A stretch of 59,207 bases of DNA from Phycisphaerales bacterium. GTDB lineage: Bacteria; Planctomycetota; Phycisphaerae; UBA1845; Fen-1342. The notes beneath the pieces are model-generated. The model did no database searches, had not been told where the DNA came from, and saw nothing but the letters and a program-made list of their open reading frames with translations. The translations under genes and the position numbers were made by a program. The first letter of the stretch is position 1. Each line of letters begins with the position of its first letter. Location: assembly GCA_003162245.1 (NCBI GenBank), contig PMMM01000252.1, forward strand, positions 1 to 59,207. Direction: 5' to 3'. This document shows positions 20,187-27,806 of this stretch, in pieces.

Positions 20187-20561
20187 CTATACGCGCCGCA
20201 AGACGAGCGCCGCGCCTGCCGCGCGGACCAGCTCGAAGCGCCCGCGCAGTAGCCGCCCATCCAACCGCACGATGGCCTCGTCGCCGGCGATCCGCTCGAT
20301 GGTGGCCGGGCCGCGGTCGAGACACTGCACGACCCCCCGCCCGCCGCTCAACTCGCCACCGAAATCGAGGTACATGCGGCGGTGGTCCTTAATGCGCTCG
20401 GCGGGCACGTCGCCGTCGGCCTCGAGCGGGTCGTGAGCCAGGCGCCACGTGGGGAGCCGCTCCTGGTCGGCCGCCTCGATCAGCAGGTCCCAGTGCCGGC
20501 CGCGCTCCGCTTCCGGAACGCTGGTCGCCGCCGTGGTATCGTGCTCCAGAAGCGCGAACAT
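20187..20561 (-). CDS. Stand-alone LigD-type 3'-phosphoesterase domain protein
   Basis: The 124-residue protein matches the LigD N-terminal phosphoesterase domain (LigD_N), which trims 3' ribonucleotide or phosphate ends during non-homologous end joining. Counterparts of the metal-site residues of Pseudomonas LigD are visible: His7 (LLEHD), His23 and Asp25 (GRHWDLLIE), and His60 (KDHRRMYLDF). The strand SGGRGVVQCLDRG and the ending GRLLRGRFELVR also match. The first His to second His spacing is 16 instead of about 6, a 10-residue insertion. No ligase, polymerase or Ku gene is in the window. The start ATG 20561 has AGG 6 bases upstream. It is divergent from a membrane protein gene. Confidence 0.8.
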   Translation of the reverse strand: MFALLEHDTTAATSVPEAERGRHWDLLIEAADQERLPTWRLAHDPLEADGDVPAERIKDHRRMYLDFGGELSGGRGVVQCLDRGPATIERIAGDEAIVRLDGRLLRGRFELVRAAGAALVLRRV

Positions 20562-20629
20562 CGTGACCTGCCCACTCGGGCGCCGGGCCGCCTCTGTACC
20601 GCTCCGTCGCCGTCCGCTACGCTGACCGC

Positions 20630-21328
20630 ATGGACGCGGTTTCGACGCCGAAAGCGCCCATGACGGACCGCTTGCGGCGGACATTCTATCGCGCACGGCG
20701 CATCCTGCTCATCGCGGCGTGCGTCGCGCCGGTGCTGCTGCTGGCGAGCGTCTGGTGGGTCGTGACGCAGATCGTGCTGGTGCCGCGCCTGCCGGGGGCG
20801 ACCACGCCGGCGGAGCGGGTCGTGCAGTTCATCGAGCATCCCAAGGGGCTGCCGCGGCTGGACGGCGCCCGCGGCGAGGCGTTCCTCGAGCAGCAGGTCG
20901 GTCGGCTCGTCGCGGACACCGCCTTCCGCGACCGTTTTCTGGCCGAGGTCCGCAGTTCCAGCCCGGACGAGCAGTCGGCGTTTCGCGCGCACCTGTTCGA
21001 CACGTTCAAGCCCGTGTTCATGCGCGACGTGCGTCGTTTCCATCAACTCGACCCAGACGCCCGCCGCGCGTACCTCGACGAGCGCATCGTGGCCTACAAC
21101 CGGCTGTCGGCATACGCGGGGAAGACGGCGATCAGCCCCGATGCGGTGCGCGGTCTGGCCCCCACGCCGCAGCAGTTGCTCCAGTTGCTCACGGAGCGGA
21201 CAACGGAAGAGGAGCGGCAGCTCGGCGGGGCCTACTACGCGGCGCTCCAGGCCCGCGTGGGCGAGATTCTGGCCGACCCGGAGCTGAAGGCGGATTTCGA
21301 GGCGCGGATCGCCCGGGTCCAGCGCTGA
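20630..21328 (+). CDS. Single-pass membrane protein of unknown function
   Basis: A 232-residue protein with a basic N-terminus (DRLRRTFYRARR), one membrane helix (ILLIAACVAPVLLLASVWWVV) and a periplasmic helical domain of about 180 residues rich in Arg, Asp, Glu and Leu. Segments such as AYLDERIVAYNRLSAY and LLTERTTEEERQLGGAYYAALQARVGEIL suggest long helices. No family is recognised. The start is uncertain; neither the ATG at 20630 nor that at 20660 has a good Shine-Dalgarno sequence. It is transcribed away from the LigD_N-like gene across a 68-base gap and followed by the cupin lipoprotein gene. Confidence 0.65.
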   Translation: MDAVSTPKAPMTDRLRRTFYRARRILLIAACVAPVLLLASVWWVVTQIVLVPRLPGATTPAERVVQFIEHPKGLPRLDGARGEAFLEQQVGRLVADTAFRDRFLAEVRSSSPDEQSAFRAHLFDTFKPVFMRDVRRFHQLDPDARRAYLDERIVAYNRLSAYAGKTAISPDAVRGLAPTPQQLLQLLTERTTEEERQLGGAYYAALQARVGEILADPELKADFEARIARVQR

Positions 21329-21415
21329 GCGAACGCGACCGGACCCGGGCCCGATGGCGCGCGGCGAGTCCAGCCGTCTCTCGGCTGTGTTGTCCCAGCA
21401 GATGGAGACGCGTGA

Positions 21416-21853
21416 ATGAGTAGAACGAAGTGGCTGTTGCGCGTGGCCGCCATGCTGCCGCTAGCGGCGGCGGGCTGTGCGGCGAAAGGACCTACGATGA
21501 GCCAGGCTCCGCAACGACAAGGCTTTGTGCGGTCTTTGCCGCACACACAGGAATACGCCCGCCTGCTGAGCAAGGACGACAGCGTTGGGATGCGCTCCGG
21601 GCTCATGGTCTTGCAGCCGGGTAAGGACTGCGGCTGGCATAGCACGGAGAACTACGAGGAGCTGGTCATCTGTCTGGATGGGGCCGGCGAGGTGGCGTCC
21701 GAAGGTGGCCCGCGGCTCACCCTGGCCGCCGGGCAGTATGCCTACAATCCACCGCAGACGCGGCACAACGTGTTCAATACCGGCACCGCGGTCATGCGCT
21801 ACATCTATGTGGTTGCTCCGGCCCGCGCGGCGGATGAGGACCATGAGCACTGA
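21416..21853 (+). CDS. Cupin-domain lipoprotein
   Basis: A 145-residue protein with a lipoprotein signal (AAMLPLAAAGC, lipobox AAGC) and one cupin domain. The first cupin motif is GWHSTENYEELVICLDG (His and Glu metal-ligand positions) and the second is YNPPQTRHNVFNTG (second His), so three of the usual ligands are present. GGAG is about 8 bases before the ATG. Single-domain cupins bind a metal and act as small dioxygenases, isomerases or binding proteins; the substrate is unknown. Extracytoplasmic location on a lipid anchor is unusual for the family. The gene converges on the PMT-type gene, with the two stops almost touching. Confidence 0.85.
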   Translation: MSRTKWLLRVAAMLPLAAAGCAAKGPTMSQAPQRQGFVRSLPHTQEYARLLSKDDSVGMRSGLMVLQPGKDCGWHSTENYEELVICLDGAGEVASEGGPRLTLAAGQYAYNPPQTRHNVFNTGTAVMRYIYVVAPARAADEDHEH

Positions 21854-23521
21854 TTAGCGGTCTGCGGGCGCGCGGAACCCCGCGAACGCATCACAGGCGA
21901 ATATGGTCCAAAGCTGCACGACCTCCCCGCGAATCCGGTACTCGATCGTACGGACCGGCCGCAGACCGGGGAGGGCCGCGGCCTCGCCGTTGGTGCCGCC
22001 CGTCAGCTCCGGGTGTAGCGAGCCCACGTAGAGGCATGGCCGTCCAACGAAGGCCGCCGGGTCGCGAATCGGGTTGGGCCAGATGTCGTACTGCGTGGGC
22101 CGCTTCCCCAAGGCCGATTGCACCGCGTACACCACCGGCTCGCCGGGGCAGTAGAACGCGACCTCGCTCGCCAACTGGTAATCCTCGGCCAGGATGAACG
22201 GCTGCCGACCCGCCGCCCGCTCCTCCTGCAATACCCCCCCCACCGCCGTCCCCAGCTCGCGCCAGCCGCGCATGCGCACCGTGGGGTCGTACTTGGCGAC
22301 CGGCGTGAGGTCCCACGGCGCGGCCGCCTGCGTAAGCCTCAGCGGGGGCGACCCGCGTGCGAGCCACGTAAACACCGGCATCAGCCAGTCCGTGCGGTGC
22401 ACGAAGATCACCGCGCCAGCCCCCAGCAGCGCCCCTGCTGCGGCGAAGATCCGCACGCGCCGTCGGTGAGCCGGCAGACGTCCGTGCCGCGCGAGCCACG
22501 CCGCCAGGAGGATCGTGCCGCCGATCAAGGCGAGTGCCGGCCAGTTGGGCTGCGTCTTGGTGATCAGGCTGAAGGCCAGGAACACGAGCCACGGTACCGC
22601 AGTCGCGAGCACCAGCAGCCGGATGGCCCACGGCTCATACGGCTCGTCGGCGCCCATCGTTGGTCGCCGGCACAGCTCGATCGCCGCCCAGACCATGCCC
22701 ACGAACCAGATCGGCCCGACGACCATCGCCTGGCCCGCGAGGTAGACCAGAGGCCCGTCCACGTCGATAGCGAACCCCGACGCGATGCCGGCCTGCTTCG
22801 TCACCTGGCGGAAACTCACCCAATCGTGCCCGGCGTTCCAGATCAGGATCGGCAACAACCCGCACAACCCCACGACGGTGGCGAGGTACGGTCCCGGCCG
22901 GAGCAGCAGCCGTCGCAGGCGCGGCTCCACCAGCAGCAGCACGCCCACGACGGGAAAGAGCAGCACCATGTTGTACTTCGCCAGGATGCCCACGGCGATC
23001 AGCAGTCCGGTCACCAGCCACGCCGCCAGCGTGTCGCGCTCCAGAGCACGCCGCACACTCACGAGCGCCCACGTCCACGCGCACGCCAGCGGGGCGTCGA
23101 TCGTCATCAGGGCGGCACCCGTCACGAGGATCGGAATCGTGAATGTGATGGCGACGGCGGCGAGCGCCATGGCTGGCCGCCGTAGCACGCCCGCTGCGAG
23201 CACGTAGATGCCCACGCCGGTCAGCACGCACAGCGCCACGGCCGGCAGGCGGACGGCGAGGACCTCGCTGCCTTTGAGGCGCACGGACCAGTCCGCGAGC
23301 AGAGCCCGCGAGCCCGCGATGATGTACGCCGTCAGGGGTCCGTTGGTGTCGGCGTAGCTCAGGTCCAGCCGCCGCGACCACTGCCAGTAGTAAGCTTCGT
23401 CCGCCGTGAGATCGAAGGGGCAATCGGCGATAAAATACCAGATGCGCGCCACCGCCCCGAGCACGAGCAGCAGGACCATCGCCCGCCGACAAGCCGCCGG
23501 CGTACCTAATATCGCGTGCAT
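21854..23521 (-). CDS. PMT-family (ArnT-like) glycosyltransferase
   Basis: A 555-residue polytopic protein with about 10-12 membrane helices. The first periplasmic loop has the classical acidic motif TADEAYYWQWSRRLDLSY (Asp-Glu before the aromatic run) followed by DTNGPLTAYII, typical of PMT_2/ArnT enzymes using lipid-linked sugars. A soluble C-terminal domain of roughly 170 residues follows. The start at 23521 is uncertain because neither it nor the Met 14 codons later has a clear ribosome binding site. It lies 45 bases downstream of the LtaS-like gene, same strand. It is the second PMT-type gene in the window and differs clearly from the one at 17790-19733. Confidence 0.85.
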   Translation of the reverse strand: MHAILGTPAACRRAMVLLLVLGAVARIWYFIADCPFDLTADEAYYWQWSRRLDLSYADTNGPLTAYIIAGSRALLADWSVRLKGSEVLAVRLPAVALCVLTGVGIYVLAAGVLRRPAMALAAVAITFTIPILVTGAALMTIDAPLACAWTWALVSVRRALERDTLAAWLVTGLLIAVGILAKYNMVLLFPVVGVLLLVEPRLRRLLLRPGPYLATVVGLCGLLPILIWNAGHDWVSFRQVTKQAGIASGFAIDVDGPLVYLAGQAMVVGPIWFVGMVWAAIELCRRPTMGADEPYEPWAIRLLVLATAVPWLVFLAFSLITKTQPNWPALALIGGTILLAAWLARHGRLPAHRRRVRIFAAAGALLGAGAVIFVHRTDWLMPVFTWLARGSPPLRLTQAAAPWDLTPVAKYDPTVRMRGWRELGTAVGGVLQEERAAGRQPFILAEDYQLASEVAFYCPGEPVVYAVQSALGKRPTQYDIWPNPIRDPAAFVGRPCLYVGSLHPELTGGTNGEAAALPGLRPVRTIEYRIRGEVVQLWTIFACDAFAGFRAPADR

Positions 23522-23566
23522 CGCAGCAGCGTGCGGACCGTGCCGGGCTCTGTCAAGGCGGCGGGA

Positions 23567-25558
23567 TTAGTTCTCCGCAGCCACGCGATAACTGCCGCGC
23601 TCGAAGAGCAACGTTGCACTTTGGAGCAGGGCCGCGGCCTGGCGGCGCAGCTCCTCGCAGCGTGCGGTCGCCGCCGGATCGTTCGCGGCCACCGGCACGG
23701 CCTGGTCCGGCGGGGTGTACTGCCAGAGCCGCGCGGGCGCGCCGAAGGGTATCTGCACCACGGCGCCGTCCGCCGCCATCAGCCAGGCCACGTCGCTGCC
23801 GTCCTGCATGAGCGCGAAACCGGTCTCCGGCGGGCGGTCGAGCACGTTGGACCCGAAGAAGCAGTGCTCGTAGCTGCCGCCCAACAGCGACATGATCGTC
23901 GGCGCGACGTCGGTCTGGCTGCACACGGTGCTGACGCGCCGGCCGGACGTTCCCAGGATGCCCGGGGCGTAGATCAGGAACGGCACGCGGTAGCCCGCCG
24001 GCGACGCGTCGCGTCCCAGGAATTCGCCGCGGTGGTCGGCGACGAACACGAAGATCGTGCGGTCAAAGTAGTCCGCCTGCCGGGCTTTTTCGAAGAACTT
24101 GCCGATCGTCCAGTCTACATAGCGCGCGCAAGTGAACTCCGGGATGTGCGGCCCGTTCGGCTCGACTGTGGCGATTCGCTCGGGTGGAATCTCGAACGGC
24201 CGGTGGAAGCTCAGCGTCAGGAGCAGCGCGAAGAACGGACGGTCGCCCTTTGCGACGAACTGCCGATGCGCCTGCTCGAACAGGTCCTCGTCGCACCAGC
24301 CGAGGACGGTGCGGAAGGTGCGGGCCCCGAAGTCGCTTTCGAAGGTCGTGCGGGCGAAGCCGTTGCTGCGAAGGAAGGCCTGCAAGTGGTCCCAGGTGGG
24401 CTGGCCGCCGTAAATGAACATCGTCTCATAGCCGCGCTGTCCCAGGATGCGCCCTAGCGTAAGGAAGTTGCCTTCCGCGTCGGCCCGCGTCGTGACGCTC
24501 GGGCCCGGGAGGTCCGGAAAGCCGCTGACAATCCCCGCCATCGCCCGCGACGTGCGACAGCCGACCGCGAAGCAGCGGTCCATGAGCACGCTTTCCTGCG
24601 CGAGCGCGTTGAGGTGCGGCGTCAGGTCCGGCTCGCCGCCGAGCGCGCCGATGTACCGCCAACTCAGGCTTTCGAGCATCACCAGCACGACGTTGTAGCT
24701 CTGCGGCGGCTGGCCGGTGTCGGTGATGCGGCGCAGAGGGTTGTCCGCCTGACCGAGAAACCGGTCCTGCGGCTGGGCGAGCAGGCTCGTTGTTAGCGCG
24801 AACGCCTCATCATCGGGGAGAAGCGCGATGCACTTCCCAAGCGCCTTCACGCCGACAGTGCGAGAGAGCCACGCCTCGCGGAGCGTGAACGGGCCGTCGA
24901 GCGTCCACTGGCTCAGGGTCAGGGACGGCGTGAAGTACGCCGGCGCGGTGTTGATCGACATCGGAGCCACGCCGCCGCGCACGCCGATGACCAGCAGCGG
25001 GACCGCCACGATCAGCCAAACGATCAGGCGGCGCAACGAGGCACCGTCGAAGCCGCGTGGGAAGCCCAGCCGCCGAAATCCCCAGCCGAGCAACGCGAGG
25101 ACGGCCGCGACGGCCAGCAGCACGCGGATCACCGGGTAGTCGCGCCAGATGAGGCCGTACGTCGCCGGGTAGGCGAGGTAATCGAGCGCTTTGTGGTTGA
25201 GCCGCTCGGTGTACTCCTCGAAGAAGTAATAGTCGGCGATGCTCAGGAAGACGAGCAAGGCGCCGAACGCGGCACAATACGCCGCGACGATGATCTGGTA
25301 GGCCCGCCGCGCCAGCAGCTTCGGCCATGCCGCGGCCAGCAGGACGACGAGCGGCAGGGCAAGCGTGCACGCGATGGAGAAGTCGAAACGCAGGCCGATG
25401 AGGAAACCGCGCGCGAACTCGCCCACGGCAACGCCGGCGAAACGGTCGTGCAGAAGCAGCAGAACGAGCGCACGCTGCACCGACAGCACCGCCATGCTCA
25501 GCAGCAGGAACAGCAGCGGCGTGCGGATGCGCGGGTCGCGCAGGACCGCGGTTTTCAT
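23567..25558 (-). CDS. LTA-synthase-like sulfatase-fold membrane enzyme
   Basis: A 663-residue protein: five or so membrane helices in the first 230 residues, then an extracytoplasmic sulfatase/alkaline-phosphatase-fold domain. Visible active-site blocks are VMLESLSW (metal-binding Glu), GCRTSRAMAGI (catalytic Thr, the equivalent of Thr300 in LtaS), LSFHRPFEIP, and VADHRGEF (metal-binding Asp-His). The family transfers phosphoglycerol or phosphoethanolamine to membrane-associated glycans (LtaS, OpgB, EptA relatives). I chose ATG 25558, with GAGAGG about 7 bases upstream, over the longer start at 25630. A hairpin precedes it. The donor and acceptor are unknown; in a Gram-negative cell a periplasmic glycan or lipid A core is more likely than teichoic acid. 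Confidence 0.85.
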   Translation of the reverse strand: MKTAVLRDPRIRTPLLFLLLSMAVLSVQRALVLLLLHDRFAGVAVGEFARGFLIGLRFDFSIACTLALPLVVLLAAAWPKLLARRAYQIIVAAYCAAFGALLVFLSIADYYFFEEYTERLNHKALDYLAYPATYGLIWRDYPVIRVLLAVAAVLALLGWGFRRLGFPRGFDGASLRRLIVWLIVAVPLLVIGVRGGVAPMSINTAPAYFTPSLTLSQWTLDGPFTLREAWLSRTVGVKALGKCIALLPDDEAFALTTSLLAQPQDRFLGQADNPLRRITDTGQPPQSYNVVLVMLESLSWRYIGALGGEPDLTPHLNALAQESVLMDRCFAVGCRTSRAMAGIVSGFPDLPGPSVTTRADAEGNFLTLGRILGQRGYETMFIYGGQPTWDHLQAFLRSNGFARTTFESDFGARTFRTVLGWCDEDLFEQAHRQFVAKGDRPFFALLLTLSFHRPFEIPPERIATVEPNGPHIPEFTCARYVDWTIGKFFEKARQADYFDRTIFVFVADHRGEFLGRDASPAGYRVPFLIYAPGILGTSGRRVSTVCSQTDVAPTIMSLLGGSYEHCFFGSNVLDRPPETGFALMQDGSDVAWLMAADGAVVQIPFGAPARLWQYTPPDQAVPVAANDPAATARCEELRRQAAALLQSATLLFERGSYRVAAEN

Positions 25559-25892
25559 CGACGCGCCTCTCAACGCGGCAATCAGCCGGACCGGCAGACC
25601 GCCCGGGCGGGGCCGCGTTGCGGAGATCATAGCACGGCGGCGGTCCGCGGCGCGAGGCGCCGGAAGGACTGCACGTCGCGGGCGAGCTCGTGCGTAGCCT
25701 GGACGGCCGGCTCAAGGCGGGCGCCTTCCAAGGTTGCCAGCCCTGCGCACGCTCGCCGCCTGTCCGAACCCACGCCACAGGCCCGCCGCCCGAAGATTGC
25801 CAAAGGGGGGGTAGCGCGCACCGCAATCCTGACAAGCTCGACGACCTTTGCCCCCTGGCTCCACAGCGGCGGCCCGGATCGGGCACGTGCGC
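25559..25892. other. 334-base gap with a leader hairpin for the LtaS-like gene
   Basis: Next to the LtaS-like start, CAACGCGGC (25571-25579) and GCCGCGTTG (25612-25620) form a perfect 9-bp inverted repeat enclosing smaller palindromes (GCCGG-A-CCGGC, GCCCGGGC). On the minus strand it lies in the mRNA leader and includes sequence immediately before the ribosome binding site. The rest of the gap, downstream of ribBA, shows no convincing gene; open frames here are shadows. Confidence 0.45.
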
Positions 25893-27161
25893 TCACACGT
25901 TGCGTAGCTGGTGCCCCAGCTTCCGCTTCTTCGCCTCGAGATACCGCCGGTTGTGCTCCGTCGGCGGAATCTCCAGCGGCAACTGCTCGACGACGTCCAG
26001 CCCGTACACCTCCAGCCGGCTGACTTTCTTCGGGTTGTTCGTCAGGATGCGAATCCGCTGCACGCCGAGGTCGCGGAGAATCTGGGCCCCGATGCCGTAG
26101 TCGCGGCGGTCCGGCGGAAACCCGAGCGCCTCGTTGGCCTCCACCGTGTCCAGGCCGCCGTCCTGTAGCCGATACGCGTGGAGCTTGTTCTCCAGCCCGA
26201 TCCCGCGCCCCTCCTGCCGCAGGTACACGAGCACGCCGTAGTTCTCCTGCGCGATCATCTCCATCGCCGCGTGTAGTTGGAGTCCGCACTCGCAGCGCAT
26301 CGACCCGAACGCATCGCCGGTCAGACATTCGGAGTGGACGCGCACGAGCACCGGCTTGTCGGCGGGGCTGCTGCCGGGCGCGTTCTGCTCGCCGATCCCG
26401 CCGCGGCACAGGGCCACGTGCGTATTCGGGTCGGTGCGGGCGCGGTAGGCGATGAGCAGCCAGTCGCCATAGTCGTTCTTGAGCGGGATGCTCTCGACGC
26501 GTTCGACCAGCCGCTCGCGTTTCATGCGGTGCTCGATCAGGTCGGCGATGCTGCACATCTTCAGGCCGTGGCGGCGGCAGAATTCGACCAGTTGCGGCAC
26601 GCGGGCCATGGTCCCGTCGTCGTTGAGCACCTCGATGAGGGCCGCCCCGGGCAACAGGCCGGCCAAGCGGCACAGGTCCACGGAGCCCTCCGTCTGACCC
26701 CCGCGGACGAGCACTCCTCCGTCGCGGGCGGTCAGCGGGTTGACGTGCCCCGGCCGCACGAAGTCCTCAGGGATGGCCTCCTCGGCGACCAAGTGGCGAA
26801 TCGTCGTCGCCCGGTCGAACGTCGAGACGCCGGTGGTCGTTCCCAATTGCGGCCCCGCATCGACCGTCACGGTGAAATTCGTTCCGAAGCGTGTGGTATT
26901 GAGCGGCACCTGCGGCGACAAGTGCAGCTTCTGGCAGCGGGTCTGGGTGAGGGCCACGCAGAGCGTCCCGCGGCCGTACTTCAGCATGAAGTTGACCTTC
27001 TCCGGCGTGACGGATTGGGCCGGGCAGACGAGATCGCCTTCGTTCTCGCGGTCCTCGCCGTCTACCAGGACGACCATGTGCCCGCGGCGGAGGTCGTCGA
27101 GGACCTCGTCGATCGGGCTGAATGGGCGGTCGGCATCGGGGATGCTGCGGCCTGTGGACAT
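25893..27161 (-). CDS. ribBA: Bifunctional DHBP synthase / GTP cyclohydrolase II
   Basis: The 422-residue protein carries both entry enzymes of riboflavin synthesis. The N-terminal RibB half (3,4-dihydroxy-2-butanone 4-phosphate synthase) has VLVDGEDRENEGDL, FGTNFTVTVDA, the RPGHVNPLTARDGGVL block and TEGSVDLCRLAG. The C-terminal RibA half has the zinc site in HSECLTGDAFGSMRCECG, then YLRQEGRGIGLENKLHAYRLQD and the ending RILTNNPKKV. The start ATG 27161 has AGGAAG about 7 bases upstream; the frame is open far upstream but that is noise. It is divergent from clpS. I searched the 85-base leader for the FMN riboswitch core and do not see it. Confidence 0.96.
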   Translation of the reverse strand: MSTGRSIPDADRPFSPIDEVLDDLRRGHMVVLVDGEDRENEGDLVCPAQSVTPEKVNFMLKYGRGTLCVALTQTRCQKLHLSPQVPLNTTRFGTNFTVTVDAGPQLGTTTGVSTFDRATTIRHLVAEEAIPEDFVRPGHVNPLTARDGGVLVRGGQTEGSVDLCRLAGLLPGAALIEVLNDDGTMARVPQLVEFCRRHGLKMCSIADLIEHRMKRERLVERVESIPLKNDYGDWLLIAYRARTDPNTHVALCRGGIGEQNAPGSSPADKPVLVRVHSECLTGDAFGSMRCECGLQLHAAMEMIAQENYGVLVYLRQEGRGIGLENKLHAYRLQDGGLDTVEANEALGFPPDRRDYGIGAQILRDLGVQRIRILTNNPKKVSRLEVYGLDVVEQLPLEIPPTEHNRRYLEAKKRKLGHQLRNV

Positions 27162-27245
27162 CGGATGCTTCCTACGTTTGCGCGGCGGCCGACCCCCCGG
27201 GATTCCCCGCCGGTCGTCCGGCGGCGGCAGCACGCTTGACATCAC

Positions 27246-27274
27246 ATTGTACCGCGATTCAGTCGTGCTCGCAG
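27246..27274 (-). promoter_or_regulatory. Candidate promoter for ribBA
   Basis: On the minus strand TACAAT (27251-27246) matches the -10 consensus at five of six positions, with CTGCGA 17 bases upstream as a weak -35. It would give a leader of about 80 bases. On the opposite strand a perfect TTGACA (27236-27241) is present but has no good -10 partner for clpS. Confidence 0.35.
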
Positions 27275-27341
27275 GAGGTTTTGGATTCACTCCGCCTTCG
27301 CCGGATGCTATCGTAGAAGGTGTTGGCAGGAGGCCGGAGCT

Positions 27342-27668
27342 ATGAATCCGGGACAGCAGACCGGTGCGGCGGTTCAAGAGGCCGCCGCCAAGCCGCGGAC
27401 GGCCCCTCTGTGGCACGTCGTGCTCCTGGACGACGACGACCACACCTACGCCTACGTGATCGAGATGCTCGGCAAACTCTTCGGACATAGCCCGGAGAAG
27501 GCGTACCGCCTGGCTTGCGAGGTGGATTCCGCCGGGCGGGTGGTCGTGGACACTACCACTTTTGAGCGGGCCGAGTTCAAGCAGCAGCAGATCCACGCGT
27601 ACGGTCCTGACTGGCGGCTGGAGCGTTGCGCGGGCTCCATGTCCGCCGTGCTCGAACGGGCCGAATAG
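27342..27668 (+). CDS. clpS: ATP-dependent Clp protease adaptor ClpS
   Basis: ClpS delivers N-degron proteins to ClpAP. The 108-residue protein has the family core WHVVLLDDDDHTYAYVIEML, which contains the N-end residue binding pocket, followed by KLFGHSPEKAYRLACEVDSAGRVVVDT and a final strand with the Ala/Glu-rich helix. The first 22 residues are flexible, as usual. GGAG lies a few bases upstream of ATG. No clpA gene is adjacent. It is divergent from ribBA and followed at 150 bases by the TPR/HEAT protein gene. Confidence 0.93.
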   Translation: MNPGQQTGAAVQEAAAKPRTAPLWHVVLLDDDDHTYAYVIEMLGKLFGHSPEKAYRLACEVDSAGRVVVDTTTFERAEFKQQQIHAYGPDWRLERCAGSMSAVLERAE

Positions 27669-27705
27669 GGCCACCGACGGGTATGGATGGACGGGGTTTC
27701 GCCCT

Positions 27706-27733
27706 CCGTGTTAATCCGTGCTAATCTGTGGCC
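27706..27733. repeat. Short tandem C(C/T)GTG-(T/C)TAAT repeat
   Basis: Two and a half 10-base units read CCGTG-TTAAT, CCGTG-CTAAT, CTGTG-GCC between clpS and the next gene. I recall closely similar words scattered in many unrelated genomes as short dispersed repeats; that is memory, not a search. Confidence 0.45.
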
Positions 27734-27806
27734 TCTTGCACCGGAATTGCCGATACTGTGGCACCGCTTCCCGGACCGGCGTCCGGGGTACCCGGAGGCG
27801 AGCGTC

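Noticed and set aside
27162-27341. FMN riboswitch upstream of ribBA
   Set aside because: The conserved RFN core and its six-stem layout are not present in the 180-base intergenic region.
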